A stretch of DNA of 64,000 bases, taken from assembly GCA_963819735.1 (NCBI GenBank), contig CAWFXC010000003.1:62001-126000 (forward strand), written 5' to 3'. The notes beneath the pieces are model-generated. The model was not told the origin of the DNA. It searched no databases and was given only the letters and a program-made list of their open reading frames with translations. Each line of letters starts with the position of its first letter. Position 1 is the first letter of the stretch. This stretch comes from CAWFXC01 sp963819735. Its GTDB lineage: Bacteria > Actinomycetota > Acidimicrobiia > IMCC26256 > DASPTH01. Below are positions 54,552 through 63,028 of this stretch, one piece after another. A program made the position numbers and the translations under genes.

Positions 54552-55238
54552 TCACGCTCGAGGGCCGTATAGGGCGCGACCGACCCGCACCGTCGTGGCC
54601 CCCTCCTCGACCGCCACCTCGAAGTCGTCGCTCATCCCCATCGACAGCTCCGCCAGCCCCAGACTCGAGGCGAGCTCACGGAGCGCGGCGAACCAACGAC
54701 GTGGGTCGTCGTCGTGCGGTGGGACGGTCATCAGACCGCCGACGTCGAGGCCCGCCGCGGCGAGCGCATCGACCAGCGCGGGCACGTCGCGCGCGGGGCA
54801 CCCGCCCTTCTGCGGCTCGTCGCCCAGGTTCACCTCCACGAGCACGTGCGCGCCCGGCGCACGTCGGGCGATCTCGGTACCGAGCGACTCGCGGTCGACC
54901 GACTCCCAGCACGTGATCCAGGGCGCGAGGGCGCGGACCTTGTTGCGCTGGAGCCGGCCGAGGAAGTGCCAGTGCGCGCCATCGACCTCGCCGGCCTTCC
55001 CGAGCAGCTCCTGGGCCCGGTTCTCGCCGACGTCGACGACGCCGGTGGCGACGACCGCGCGCACCCCTGCCGCCGGCACCGTCTTGGTGGCGGCGACGAG
55101 GGTGACGGTGGCGGGGTCACGCCCCGCGCGCGCGGCCGCCTCGGCGATCCGAGCCCGGACCGTGTGCACCCGGTCGGCGATCGCGGCGCGGTACTCGGCT
55201 TCGTTCGCGGCGGGGTCGGGCGCGGCGGGATCGTTCAC
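54552..55238 (-). CDS. YggS/PROSC family pyridoxal phosphate homeostasis protein
   Basis: 228 residues, single TIM-barrel PLP-binding protein. PLP Lys in VTLVAATKTVPAAGVR, VGENRAQELLGK, HWHFLGRLQRNK, LVEVNLGDEPQKGGC and the phosphate-binding LSMGMSDDFEVAVEEGATTV. GTG start overlaps the pgeF stop (GTGA). Member of the ftsZ-pgeF-yggS-sepF-yggT-divIVA row. Confidence 0.93.
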   Translation of the reverse strand: MNDPAAPDPAANEAEYRAAIADRVHTVRARIAEAAARAGRDPATVTLVAATKTVPAAGVRAVVATGVVDVGENRAQELLGKAGEVDGAHWHFLGRLQRNKVRALAPWITCWESVDRESLGTEIARRAPGAHVLVEVNLGDEPQKGGCPARDVPALVDALAAAGLDVGGLMTVPPHDDDPRRWFAALRELASSLGLAELSMGMSDDFEVAVEEGATTVRVGRALYGPRA

Positions 55239-55978
55239 GGTGCGCGCACGACGACGACCGCCTGGCGACCGGTGACGCCGTCGCGGCGGTGCGAGAAGTG
55301 GTCGGGCGACGCGAACGTGCACACATCGACGTCGTCGATCTCGTCGACGCCCGCGCGCCCGAGCTCGATCCGCACGCCGGCGGGGATGTCGAGCGCGGGC
55401 GCACCGGACTCGGTGCTGGTGGCGACCGTGGGGCCGAGCCGCGCGACGAGGCGGTCGAGCAGATCCGAACCGAACTCGTAGTGCGCGGGATGCACGCACG
55501 GGCCGAGCACCGCGCGGATCGAGCCCGTCGACCGGGCGCGGAGTGCGTCGACCGCGGCGCCGATCACCCCGTGCTCGAGGCCGGGCCACCCGGCGTGGAC
55601 CACGCCGATCGCGTCGGGAGCGATCAGGGCGATCGGTGCGCAGTCGGCGGTGAGCACGACGAGCGGAAGCCCCGCCTGCGCGGTGACCGCGGCGTCGGCC
55701 TCCGGCGGCCCTCCCCCTCCGGCCCGCGGGGTCGGCGCGTCGGCGTCCACCACGGCGCGGCCGTGCACCTGGCGCAGCCAGACCCAGGAGGCGGGGTCGG
55801 GCGGGCCCGGGAGCACCCCGTCCAGCGCGCCCGCGATCCGGCGCCGGTTCTCGGCCACCGCTCCGGGGTCGTCGTCGACGTGGTCGCCGAGGTTGGCGGT
55901 GGCGTAGGGCGCGGCCGAGACCCCACCGTGGCGGTCGGTGAACACCACCCGCGCGCCACCGACCGATCGGACGATCAC
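55235..55978 (-). CDS. pgeF: Peptidoglycan editing factor PgeF (YfiH/laccase-domain family)
   Basis: 247 residues. Family motifs with metal ligands: VVFTDRHGGVS, VWLRQVHGRAVV, VVLTADCAPIAL and GVVHAGWPGLEHGVIGAAVD, plus VLGPCVHPAHYEFG. Members have been assigned purine-nucleoside phosphorylase/oxidase activity and a role in removing mis-incorporated muropeptide residues. GTG start. Directly downstream of ftsZ as usual. Confidence 0.9.
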   Translation of the reverse strand: MIVRSVGGARVVFTDRHGGVSAAPYATANLGDHVDDDPGAVAENRRRIAGALDGVLPGPPDPASWVWLRQVHGRAVVDADAPTPRAGGGGPPEADAAVTAQAGLPLVVLTADCAPIALIAPDAIGVVHAGWPGLEHGVIGAAVDALRARSTGSIRAVLGPCVHPAHYEFGSDLLDRLVARLGPTVATSTESGAPALDIPAGVRIELGRAGVDEIDDVDVCTFASPDHFSHRRDGVTGRQAVVVVRAP

Positions 55979-56000
55979 GTCCGCATCGCGACCGTGGGCG

Positions 56001-57107
56001 TCAGCGCAGGAACTCGGGGACGTCGAACTGGTCGTCGTCGCCGTCTCCGCGGTCGGAGTCGCTGCCCAACGAGAAGTCGATGCCGCCGTCGAGATCGTCG
56101 TCGTCGTCGAGGCCGAGCGAGGTGAGCCCGCGCGACGTCGACGGCTTGCGTTCGCCGTCGTAACGGTCGAAGCCGGCGGCGATCACGGTGATGCGCACCT
56201 CGTCGCCGAGCGCGTCGTCGATCACCGCACCGAAGATGATGTTGGCGTCGGGGTGCGCGGCCTTCGCCACGATCTCGGCCGCCTCGTTCACCTCGAAGAG
56301 GCCGAGATCGGACGGACCCGACACGTTGAGCAACATGCCGCGGGCACCTTCGACGCTCGCCTCGAGCATCGGGCTGGAGATCGCGGCGCGCGCCGCGTTG
56401 ACGGCCCGTCCGTCGCCCGACGCGTACCCGATGCCCATGAGCGCGCTGCCCGCGTTGCTCATGATCATGCGCACGTCGGCGAAGTCGGTGTTGATCAAAC
56501 CCGGCGTGGTGATGAGATCGGTGATGCCCTGCACACCCTGCAGCAGGACCTCGTCGCACGTCTTGAACGCGTTGAGCATCGACGTGCGTTCGTCGGCGAC
56601 GGTGAGCAGGCGATCGTTGGGGATGACGATGAGCGTGTCGACCTTCTCGCGCATCTTCTGGATGCCGTTCTCGGCCTGCACGCCGCGGCGGCGGCCCTCG
56701 AAGCTGAACGGGCGGGTCGCGATGCCGATGGTGAGCGCGCCGGCCGCCTTGGCGACCTCGGCGACCACCGGGCCCGCACCGGTGCCGGTCCCGCCTCCCT
56801 CGCCGAGGGTGATGAACACCATGTCGGCGCCCTTGAGCACCTCTTCGATCTCGTCGCGGTGGTCCTCGGCGGCCTGGCGGCCGATCTCGGGGTCGGAGCC
56901 GGCGCCGAGCCCGCGCGTGATCTCCCGGCCGATGTCGAGCTTCACGTCGGCGTCGCTCATCAGCAGCGACTGGGCGTCGGTGTTCACCGAGATGAACTCG
57001 ACGCCCTTCAGACCGGCGTCGATCATGCGGTTGACGGCATTGCACCCGCCGCCCCCGACACCGATGACCTTGATCACCGCGAGGTAGTTCTGCGGCTCGC
57101 CCAACAT
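56001..57107 (-). CDS. ftsZ: Cell division GTPase FtsZ
   Basis: Forms the septal Z ring. 368 residues. Nucleotide-binding VIGVGGGGCNAVNRMI at 14-29, tubulin signature GGGTGTG at 104-110, T7 loop NTDFADVR at 206-213, and the conserved C-terminal peptide DVPEFLR that binds partners such as SepF. I chose the ATG at 57107 with AGGA seven bases upstream; an in-frame ATG at 57188 would add 27 unconserved residues. Long upstream region carries a palindrome and repeats. Confidence 0.97.
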   Translation of the reverse strand: MLGEPQNYLAVIKVIGVGGGGCNAVNRMIDAGLKGVEFISVNTDAQSLLMSDADVKLDIGREITRGLGAGSDPEIGRQAAEDHRDEIEEVLKGADMVFITLGEGGGTGTGAGPVVAEVAKAAGALTIGIATRPFSFEGRRRGVQAENGIQKMREKVDTLIVIPNDRLLTVADERTSMLNAFKTCDEVLLQGVQGITDLITTPGLINTDFADVRMIMSNAGSALMGIGYASGDGRAVNAARAAISSPMLEASVEGARGMLLNVSGPSDLGLFEVNEAAEIVAKAAHPDANIIFGAVIDDALGDEVRITVIAAGFDRYDGERKPSTSRGLTSLGLDDDDDLDGGIDFSLGSDSDRGDGDDDQFDVPEFLR

Positions 57108-57439
57108 CGCGTGTCCTTCTTTCACCCGGACCAGCCGCCCGGTGTCTCGTCCGGTGTCGTGGGGTCCGGAGTCGTCGGTGCTACCCATTGTGACGGCCCG
57201 GGCCGTGGATTCGGGGGATTTCGACGTTCCTTCTGCTCGGCTTCTGCTCGGCTTCTGCTCGCCGGTGGCTCGCGTCGGCGCGCTCCTGAGTGTTCTCGGC
57301 TCGCCAGAGCCCTACCCTTGACCTCAACTCGAGGTTGAGCGTTATGTCAAGCTGTGGTGACGGTTCAGACTTTACTCTTGCCACATTCGGCGGTCAACTC
57401 CTCACCCCCGCCGCGAATCGTGGTGGTCACCCGGGTTGG
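57108..57439 (-). promoter_or_regulatory. ftsZ: ftsQ-ftsZ intergenic control region
   Basis: 332 bases without a gene. On the minus strand a consensus TTGACA (57350-57345) is followed by a nested palindrome: outer CTTGAC/GTCAAG (57351-57346 and 57322-57317) and inner CTCAAC/GTTGAG (57339-57334 and 57328-57323). Further downstream are three 11-bp tandem repeats (57231-57263, TTCTGCTCGGC on the plus strand). No convincing -10 was found at 17 bases from TTGACA. Confidence 0.55.
57231..57263. repeat. Three 11-bp tandem repeats in the ftsZ leader
   Basis: TTCTGCTCGGC, TTCTGCTCGGC, TTCTGCTCGCC in direct succession (plus-strand reading), about 125 bases upstream of the ftsZ start. Function unknown. 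Confidence 0.8.
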
Positions 57440-58237
57440 TCAACCAGCCACCGGATTGGTCGGGACACTGACGTCGACGTACGACACCGGGGTACCCGCC
57501 ATGGCATCGAGCACAGCCAGAGCGGCCCGGATCTTCGCCTCGACCTGCGTGGGCTCCCCCATCCGGATCTCGGTCCCGGCCACCAGCTGCAGCGACACCC
57601 CGGAGGGCTTGACCGTGATCGTCTTGGTGCCCGCGGCGACCAGGCCCACGAGCCCGGCGGCCACCTGGGCCCCGGCCGTCGGGCTGATCTTTCCGCCAGG
57701 TACCGAGGAGATGGTCGTGCCCACGAGTTGCGGCATCCCGACGGGTGGGTGCTTCCGCACCTGGAGGACCTGCCCGGTGCGGTCGACGATCGCCACGCCA
57801 CCGGGGTGGCCCTGGACCCAGGCCACGGGCTTGCGCTCGACCACGGTGATGTCGACGGTCCCGGGCCATTCCCGGCGCACCTCGGCCCGCAGCACCGAAG
57901 GCAGGCGCTCCATTCCCGCCACGGCACGGCCGGAGTCGAGCCAGGTGAGCGCATCGCCGTAGTGGATGCCGGCGGCGTGCTCCAACTCGGCGATCGGCGT
58001 GCGGTGCACCCCGTGCACGTGGATGTGATCGACGTCGAGGAGTGGTGAGACCGTGATCGCCCACGCCACCGCGAGGAGAGCAGTGAGCGCGGCGACCACG
58101 ACCACGAACCACAACCGGCGTCGCCCCTCGGCCCGGCGCGCGGCAACCCACCGGTCGCGCACGCGCGGATCGACGGGCGGGAGGGGAGCGGCTTCGGTCC
58201 CCTCTCGGGTCTCGGGCTCGGTCGTGCTGGTCGTCAC
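57440..58237 (-). CDS. ftsQ: Cell division protein FtsQ/DivIB
   Basis: 265 residues. Cytoplasmic N-terminus, one membrane segment (LWFVVVVAALTALLAVAWAI), POTRA domain (SPLLDVDHIHVHGVHRTPIA, GDALTWLDSGRAVAGMERLP, SVLRAEVRREWPGTVDITVV, ERKPVAWV) and the FtsQ beta domain. Bridges FtsW/FtsI with FtsL/B in the divisome. GTG at 58237 overlaps the murB stop by GTGA. Confidence 0.92.
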   Translation of the reverse strand: MTTSTTEPETREGTEAAPLPPVDPRVRDRWVAARRAEGRRRLWFVVVVAALTALLAVAWAITVSPLLDVDHIHVHGVHRTPIAELEHAAGIHYGDALTWLDSGRAVAGMERLPSVLRAEVRREWPGTVDITVVERKPVAWVQGHPGGVAIVDRTGQVLQVRKHPPVGMPQLVGTTISSVPGGKISPTAGAQVAAGLVGLVAAGTKTITVKPSGVSLQLVAGTEIRMGEPTQVEAKIRAALAVLDAMAGTPVSYVDVSVPTNPVAG

Positions 58238-59238
58238 CCGGGTGCTCCCGGTGCCGCGGGAGGGCCGAACCCGATCATGCGCAGCTCGGGCCGCAGCTCC
58301 ACGCCGGTGGCGTCCCGGATCCGGCGCTGCACCTCGAGCACGAGCCGGTGCACGTCGTCGGCGGTGGCGCCGGGCTCGGCCTGGAAGAAGTTGGCGTGCT
58401 TGTCGGACACCACCGCCCCACCCACCCGGAAGCCCTTCAGCCCGGCCGCGTCGATGAGGCGCCCGGCGGAGTCGCCGGGCGGGTTGCGGAACACCGAGCC
58501 CGCGTTCGCGCCGCCGGGTTGATGCTCGCGGCGCCAGCGGACGATCTCGCCGACCTCGCGTTCGCACTCGTCGACCGGGGCGTCGACGACCGCGAACCGG
58601 GCGCCGGTGACAACTTCGGTCGGCGACAGCTCGGAGTGGCGGTAGCCGAGGCCCAGCGCCGCGACCGGCCTGGGTGCCTCCGCCACCGCGCCGGCGGCCA
58701 GGTCGACGACGTCGGCCGAGACGGTGACGTCGGCGGTCTCGCGCCCGTGACCACCGGCGTTCATGCGGATCGCGCCGCCGACGCTGCCCGGGATGCCGAC
58801 GAAGAACTCCAGCCCGCCGCGACCCGCCGCGGCAGCCCGGCGCGCCAGCACCGGCAGTGGCACCGCCGCGCCCGCGTGCACGATGCCCGGCTCGGCGTCG
58901 AGGTCGACCGCTTCGAACTCGCCCTCCAACACGATCCCGAGGCCCGGGAAGCCGGCGTCGGCCACCAGCAGGTTGGAGCCGCGCCCGACGAAGAGCAACG
59001 CCGGCCGCTGCTCGGCGACGACGCCGGCCACCGCGGCCAGTGCCTCGGCGGAACCCGCCCGGACCAGCACCGCGACCGGGCCGCCGAGGTGATAGGTGGT
59101 CAGCCCGGCCAGCGGGACGTCACGCCCGACCGAACCCGCGCTGCCCGCGATCCCGGCCCGCAACGCCGCGTACAGGTCGTCGAAATGCCCGCGGCACGGG
59201 GTCGACGCCGGCGACGGCGGCGAGACCGCGTCGTTCAT
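58234..59238 (-). CDS. murB: UDP-N-acetylenolpyruvoylglucosamine reductase MurB
   Basis: FAD enzyme producing UDP-MurNAc. 334 residues. FAD-binding motifs PLAGLTTYHLGGPVAVLV, LLFVGRGSNLLVADAGF, GLEFFVGIPGSVGGAIRMNA; substrate/catalytic GYRHSEL, ANAGSVFRNPPGDSAGRLID (catalytic Ser) and KHANFF. Type I MurB architecture. ATG at 59238, ten bases after the murC stop. Confidence 0.95.
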   Translation of the reverse strand: MNDAVSPPSPASTPCRGHFDDLYAALRAGIAGSAGSVGRDVPLAGLTTYHLGGPVAVLVRAGSAEALAAVAGVVAEQRPALLFVGRGSNLLVADAGFPGLGIVLEGEFEAVDLDAEPGIVHAGAAVPLPVLARRAAAAGRGGLEFFVGIPGSVGGAIRMNAGGHGRETADVTVSADVVDLAAGAVAEAPRPVAALGLGYRHSELSPTEVVTGARFAVVDAPVDECEREVGEIVRWRREHQPGGANAGSVFRNPPGDSAGRLIDAAGLKGFRVGGAVVSDKHANFFQAEPGATADDVHRLVLEVQRRIRDATGVELRPELRMIGFGPPAAPGAPG

Positions 59239-59248
59239 CGCCGACCGC

Positions 59249-60667
59249 TCATCGGCTGAGCCACTCGTCGGGTGCGGTGGTGAGGTCGCCGGCGCCGAGG
59301 GTGAGCACGACGTCGCCCGGGCGCGCCAGCGTGGGCACGTGGGCGACGAGGTCGGCCCGGCGCGGGAGGTAGACCACGTCCTGGCCGGGGTGGGCGTCGA
59401 GCACCGCCCGCAACACGAGTCGGCCGGAGACCCCCGGCTGCGGCTGCTCCCCGGCGGAGTAGACGTCGGTGAGGACGAGGCGGTCCGCGCCGACGAAGGC
59501 GTCGGCGAAGTCCTGCCAGAGCGCCGCGGTCCGCGAGTAGCGGTGGGGCTGGAACACCGCGACGACCCGTGCCCAGCCGCCTTCCCGGGCAGCGCGGATC
59601 ATGGCGTCGACGTCGCTCGGGAGGTGGGCGTAGTCGTCGACGTAGGTGACGCCGTCGCGTTCGCCGCGGAACTGGAACCGCCGGGCCACCCCGCCGAAGC
59701 CACCGAGGGCCTGCCGCACCGCGTCGAACGGCACGCCGAGCTCGAGCGCGATCGCCGCCGCCCCCGCCGCGTTCACCGCGTTGTGGCGCCCGGGCACCGG
59801 CAGCTCGATCAGCCCCAGGGGAACACCCCGCCGCGCCAGTGCGAACTGCGTACCGGTGCGGCCGCCCTCGTAGCTGCTCATCGCGTAGTCGGCGCCCTCG
59901 GCGAAGCCGTAGGTGACGACGCCCGGGTGGCGGCCGGCCAGCCCCGCCGCCACCTCGTCGTCGGCGCACACCACCCGCACTCCGGGGACCCCGGCGAGGA
60001 ATTCGTCGAACGCCCGGACGAGCGCGGAAAAGTCGCCGTAGTGGTCGAGGTGGTCGGGCAGCACGCTGGTGACCACGGCGTCGTGGGGCGCGAGCTCGAG
60101 GAAGGTGCCGTCGCTCTCATCGGCCTCGACCACCAGCCAGTCACCGGTGTCGAAGACCGCGTTGGTGCCGACCTCGTTGAGGTCACCGCCGATGAGGAAG
60201 CTGGGGTGCCACCCGGCGGCGCGGAGGATCAACGCCAGCATCGACGACGTGGTCGTCTTCCCGTGGCTCCCCGCCACCGCGATCGTGGTGCGGGTGGCCA
60301 CGATGGCGCGCAAGGCGTCGGCCCGGCGCAGCACCGGGATCCCCCGTTGGACGGCGGCGCGGACCTCCGGATTGCTGCGGGGGATGGCGGTGGAGATCAC
60401 CACCGCGTCGAGCACCGCGGGCAGGTTGGCGGCGTCGTGGCCGACGTGGGTCTCGATGTCGAGGAGGCCGAGCCGCTCGAGGCCCCGTGACTCCCGCAGA
60501 TCGGAACCGCTCACCCGGTGCCCCATCCGGGCGAGCACGGTGGCGATGGCGCTCATGCCGGCCCCGCCGATCCCGACGATGTGGACCGCCCGCGCCTGGG
60601 TAAGGCTCAAGTCGAGGTCGAGGTCGAGCCTGATGTCGAGGTCGTCGGGGCGCTCAGGCACGGGCAC
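59249..60667 (-). CDS. murC: UDP-N-acetylmuramate--L-alanine ligase MurC
   Basis: 472 residues. Rossmann start VHIVGIGGAGMSAIATVLAR, ATP loop VAGSHGKTTTSSMLALIL, VVEADESDGTFLELAP, GRHNAVNAAGAAAIALELG, RRFQFRGE, and DDYAHLPSDVDAM where most MurC have DDYAHHP. The N-terminus has an Asp/Leu repeat (DIRLDLDLDLSL). GTG start at 60667 (or 60661), overlapping the murG end. Confidence 0.95.
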   Translation of the reverse strand: MPVPERPDDLDIRLDLDLDLSLTQARAVHIVGIGGAGMSAIATVLARMGHRVSGSDLRESRGLERLGLLDIETHVGHDAANLPAVLDAVVISTAIPRSNPEVRAAVQRGIPVLRRADALRAIVATRTTIAVAGSHGKTTTSSMLALILRAAGWHPSFLIGGDLNEVGTNAVFDTGDWLVVEADESDGTFLELAPHDAVVTSVLPDHLDHYGDFSALVRAFDEFLAGVPGVRVVCADDEVAAGLAGRHPGVVTYGFAEGADYAMSSYEGGRTGTQFALARRGVPLGLIELPVPGRHNAVNAAGAAAIALELGVPFDAVRQALGGFGGVARRFQFRGERDGVTYVDDYAHLPSDVDAMIRAAREGGWARVVAVFQPHRYSRTAALWQDFADAFVGADRLVLTDVYSAGEQPQPGVSGRLVLRAVLDAHPGQDVVYLPRRADLVAHVPTLARPGDVVLTLGAGDLTTAPDEWLSR

Positions 60668-61799
60668 CCGCCACCTGCTCGACGAGGTCGGCGAACCGGG
60701 CGGTGGCGTCGGGGCGGCCCAGGGCGTGGGCGGCCACCCCCATCGCCCGGAGGCGCGCCGGATCGGCGAGCAACGCGGTGAGCTCGGCGTCGAGCCGGGC
60801 GGGATCGAGCTCGGCGTCGGGGATCATGACCGCAGCGCCCGCGGCCACCAGGGCCTCGGCGTTGCGGGTCTGATGATCGCCCGGCGCGCCGGGCAGCGGC
60901 ACCAGGACCGACGGGACACCGACCGCGGTGAGCTCGGCGGTCATGCCACCGGACCGGGACACGATCACGGCGGTTGCGGTGTAGATCGTCTCCATGTGCT
61001 CCTCGAAACGGACCAGCCGATAGTCGAGCACGTCACCCGGCGCGCGGGCGGCATCGAGTCGTGCACGACACTCTTGGTAGTCGCGCTCGCCGCTCACGTG
61101 GTGGATCGTCACGTCGGCCCGGTGCCGCCACCGGTCGTAGAGGCCCAGGGCGGCCCGGTTCAGCGACCGGGCGCCGAGGCTGCCACCGACGACCGCGACG
61201 AGTGGTGGGTCGACCACCGCGCGCTCGACCGCGGCGACCGCGGGCCGGATCGGGTTCCCGGTGACGACGGCGCCCCGCAACGGGGTGCCGGGCAGCGTGA
61301 CCGCGGGCGTGGCGCCGAGGCGTACGGCGATGCGATTGGCGAGCCCGGGATGGGCGTCCGACTCGTGCACCACCGCGGGGATGCGACGCAGCCGGGCGGC
61401 CACCAGCGCGGGGAGCGAGGCGTAGCCCCCCACCCCGACGACCACCGCGGGGCGCCGGCGGCCCACGATCGCGAACGCCCGGGCGAACGCCACCACCGTG
61501 TCGCCGGCGGTGCGCACGTTCTGCACCAGATTCCGGAGGCTGACCTTGCGCACCAGGCCGCGTCCGGGCAGGAGGTCGATGGTGAACCCGGCAGCGGGCA
61601 CCGCGGTGGCCTCCAGCCCCCGCCGGGCGCCGACGAAGTGCAGGCTCTCGCGGGAGTGCCCGCGCGCCATCAGCTCTTCGGCGAGGGCCAGCGCCGGGAA
61701 CACATGGCCTCCGGTGCCGCCACCGCTGATCAACGCGAAGACCCGCGGCGCGACGGCCGACGGCGGGGAGGTGTCGGGCGACGGGTCGGAGCCGGTCAC
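60654..61799 (-). CDS. murG: UDP-GlcNAc:lipid I N-acetylglucosaminyltransferase MurG
   Basis: Makes lipid II on the inner membrane face. 381 residues, GT-B fold: ALISGGGTGGHVFPALALAE, VVGVGGYASLPALVAARL, VHESDAHPGLANR, VVGGSLGARSLNRAAL, and the UDP-sugar site SRSGGMTAELTAVGVPSVLV. GTG at 61799 overlaps the ftsW stop by GTGA. Confidence 0.96.
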   Translation of the reverse strand: MTGSDPSPDTSPPSAVAPRVFALISGGGTGGHVFPALALAEELMARGHSRESLHFVGARRGLEATAVPAAGFTIDLLPGRGLVRKVSLRNLVQNVRTAGDTVVAFARAFAIVGRRRPAVVVGVGGYASLPALVAARLRRIPAVVHESDAHPGLANRIAVRLGATPAVTLPGTPLRGAVVTGNPIRPAVAAVERAVVDPPLVAVVGGSLGARSLNRAALGLYDRWRHRADVTIHHVSGERDYQECRARLDAARAPGDVLDYRLVRFEEHMETIYTATAVIVSRSGGMTAELTAVGVPSVLVPLPGAPGDHQTRNAEALVAAGAAVMIPDAELDPARLDAELTALLADPARLRAMGVAAHALGRPDATARFADLVEQVAGARA

Positions 61800-63028
61800 C
61801 GGCGCCGGGCGGGAGCCGAGGCCGATTTCGTGCCCGCGCCACGGGGCGCGGGCGCGCTCCCGTGCCGGGCGATGTTCACGAGGAGCCCCGAGGCGAGCAT
61901 CGTGGTGATGAGCGCCGATCCGCCGAACGAGATGAACGGCAGCGGGATGCCGGTCACCGGGAGCAGGCCGACGACGGCGCCGATGTTGATCACCGCCTGG
62001 CCGACCACCCACATGGTGATCCCGGCCGCGAGCAGGGCGCCGAACCGGTCGGGCGACCGGAGCGCGGCGCGTGTGCCGAGGATGCCGAAGGCGACGAACA
62101 GACCGATCACGAGGAAGCACCCGATGAGCCCGAGCTCCTCGCCGATGATGGCGAAGATGAAGTCGGTGTGCGCGTTGGGGAGGAAGTTCCACTTCGCCGC
62201 ACCGGCCCCGAGCCCCACGCCCGTAAGCCCGCCGCTGCCGAGCGCGATCAGCGACTGCGAGATCTGGTAGCCGGCGTTGGTCGAGTCGGCGAACGGGTGG
62301 AGGAAGGTGAGCATCCGGATCCGGCGGTACGGCTCGAGCACCGCGAGCAGCAGCACCGCGCTGACCGCGGCGGCGCCGACGATCGCCAGGTGCTGCTTGT
62401 GGACGCCGCCCGCGATGAGCACGGTGAAGACGATCAGGGCCAGCACCAACGCGGAGCCGAGGTCGGGCTCGCGCATCACGAGGATGGCGTAGCCGCCGAG
62501 CACGAGCATCACGGGGCGGACGACCCGTCGCCAGTCGTGCAGCTCACCGCCGCGCCGGCTCACGATGTCGGCGGCGTAGATCAGCAATGCGAGCTTGGCG
62601 ATCTCGCTGGGCTGGAACTGCACCGGGCCGGCTCCGAGCCAGCGGCGCGACCCCGACACGTAGACCCCGATGCCCGGGACGAGCACGACAAGGAGGAGCA
62701 CGCTGCTCACGATCAGCAACGGCCGCACCAGCCCGCGCCATCTGCGGTAGTCGAACCGGATCGCGAACACGAACGCGCCCAGCCCCAGCACGGTCCAGAT
62801 CAACTGACGGAAGAAGAAGTACCACGGTGATCCGTAGTCGGTCAGCGACGCCACCGACGACGCCGAGAGCACCATCACCACGCCGACCACGTTCAGGACG
62901 GCCACAGTGGCGACGAGCAGCACCGCGGTCGACGACCGGGTCGCGGTACCGGCACGCGCGGCCGGCGGCTTCGGCTCACTCGCGGACCGCGACAGGTGCG
63001 CGCGGAAGGTCCCGGTGAACGTGGTCAT
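61796..63028 (-). CDS. ftsW: SEDS peptidoglycan polymerase FtsW
   Basis: 410 residues, about ten membrane segments. SEDS motifs: SRRWLGAGPVQFQPSEIAKL, MREPDLGSALVLALIVFTVL, HTDFIFAIIGEELGLIGCF and LPVTGIPLPFISFGGSALIT. Located between murD and murG in the division cluster, which favours FtsW over RodA. ATG at 63028 overlaps murD's stop (ATGA). Confidence 0.94.
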   Translation of the reverse strand: MTTFTGTFRAHLSRSASEPKPPAARAGTATRSSTAVLLVATVAVLNVVGVVMVLSASSVASLTDYGSPWYFFFRQLIWTVLGLGAFVFAIRFDYRRWRGLVRPLLIVSSVLLLVVLVPGIGVYVSGSRRWLGAGPVQFQPSEIAKLALLIYAADIVSRRGGELHDWRRVVRPVMLVLGGYAILVMREPDLGSALVLALIVFTVLIAGGVHKQHLAIVGAAAVSAVLLLAVLEPYRRIRMLTFLHPFADSTNAGYQISQSLIALGSGGLTGVGLGAGAAKWNFLPNAHTDFIFAIIGEELGLIGCFLVIGLFVAFGILGTRAALRSPDRFGALLAAGITMWVVGQAVINIGAVVGLLPVTGIPLPFISFGGSALITTMLASGLLVNIARHGSAPAPRGAGTKSASAPARRR

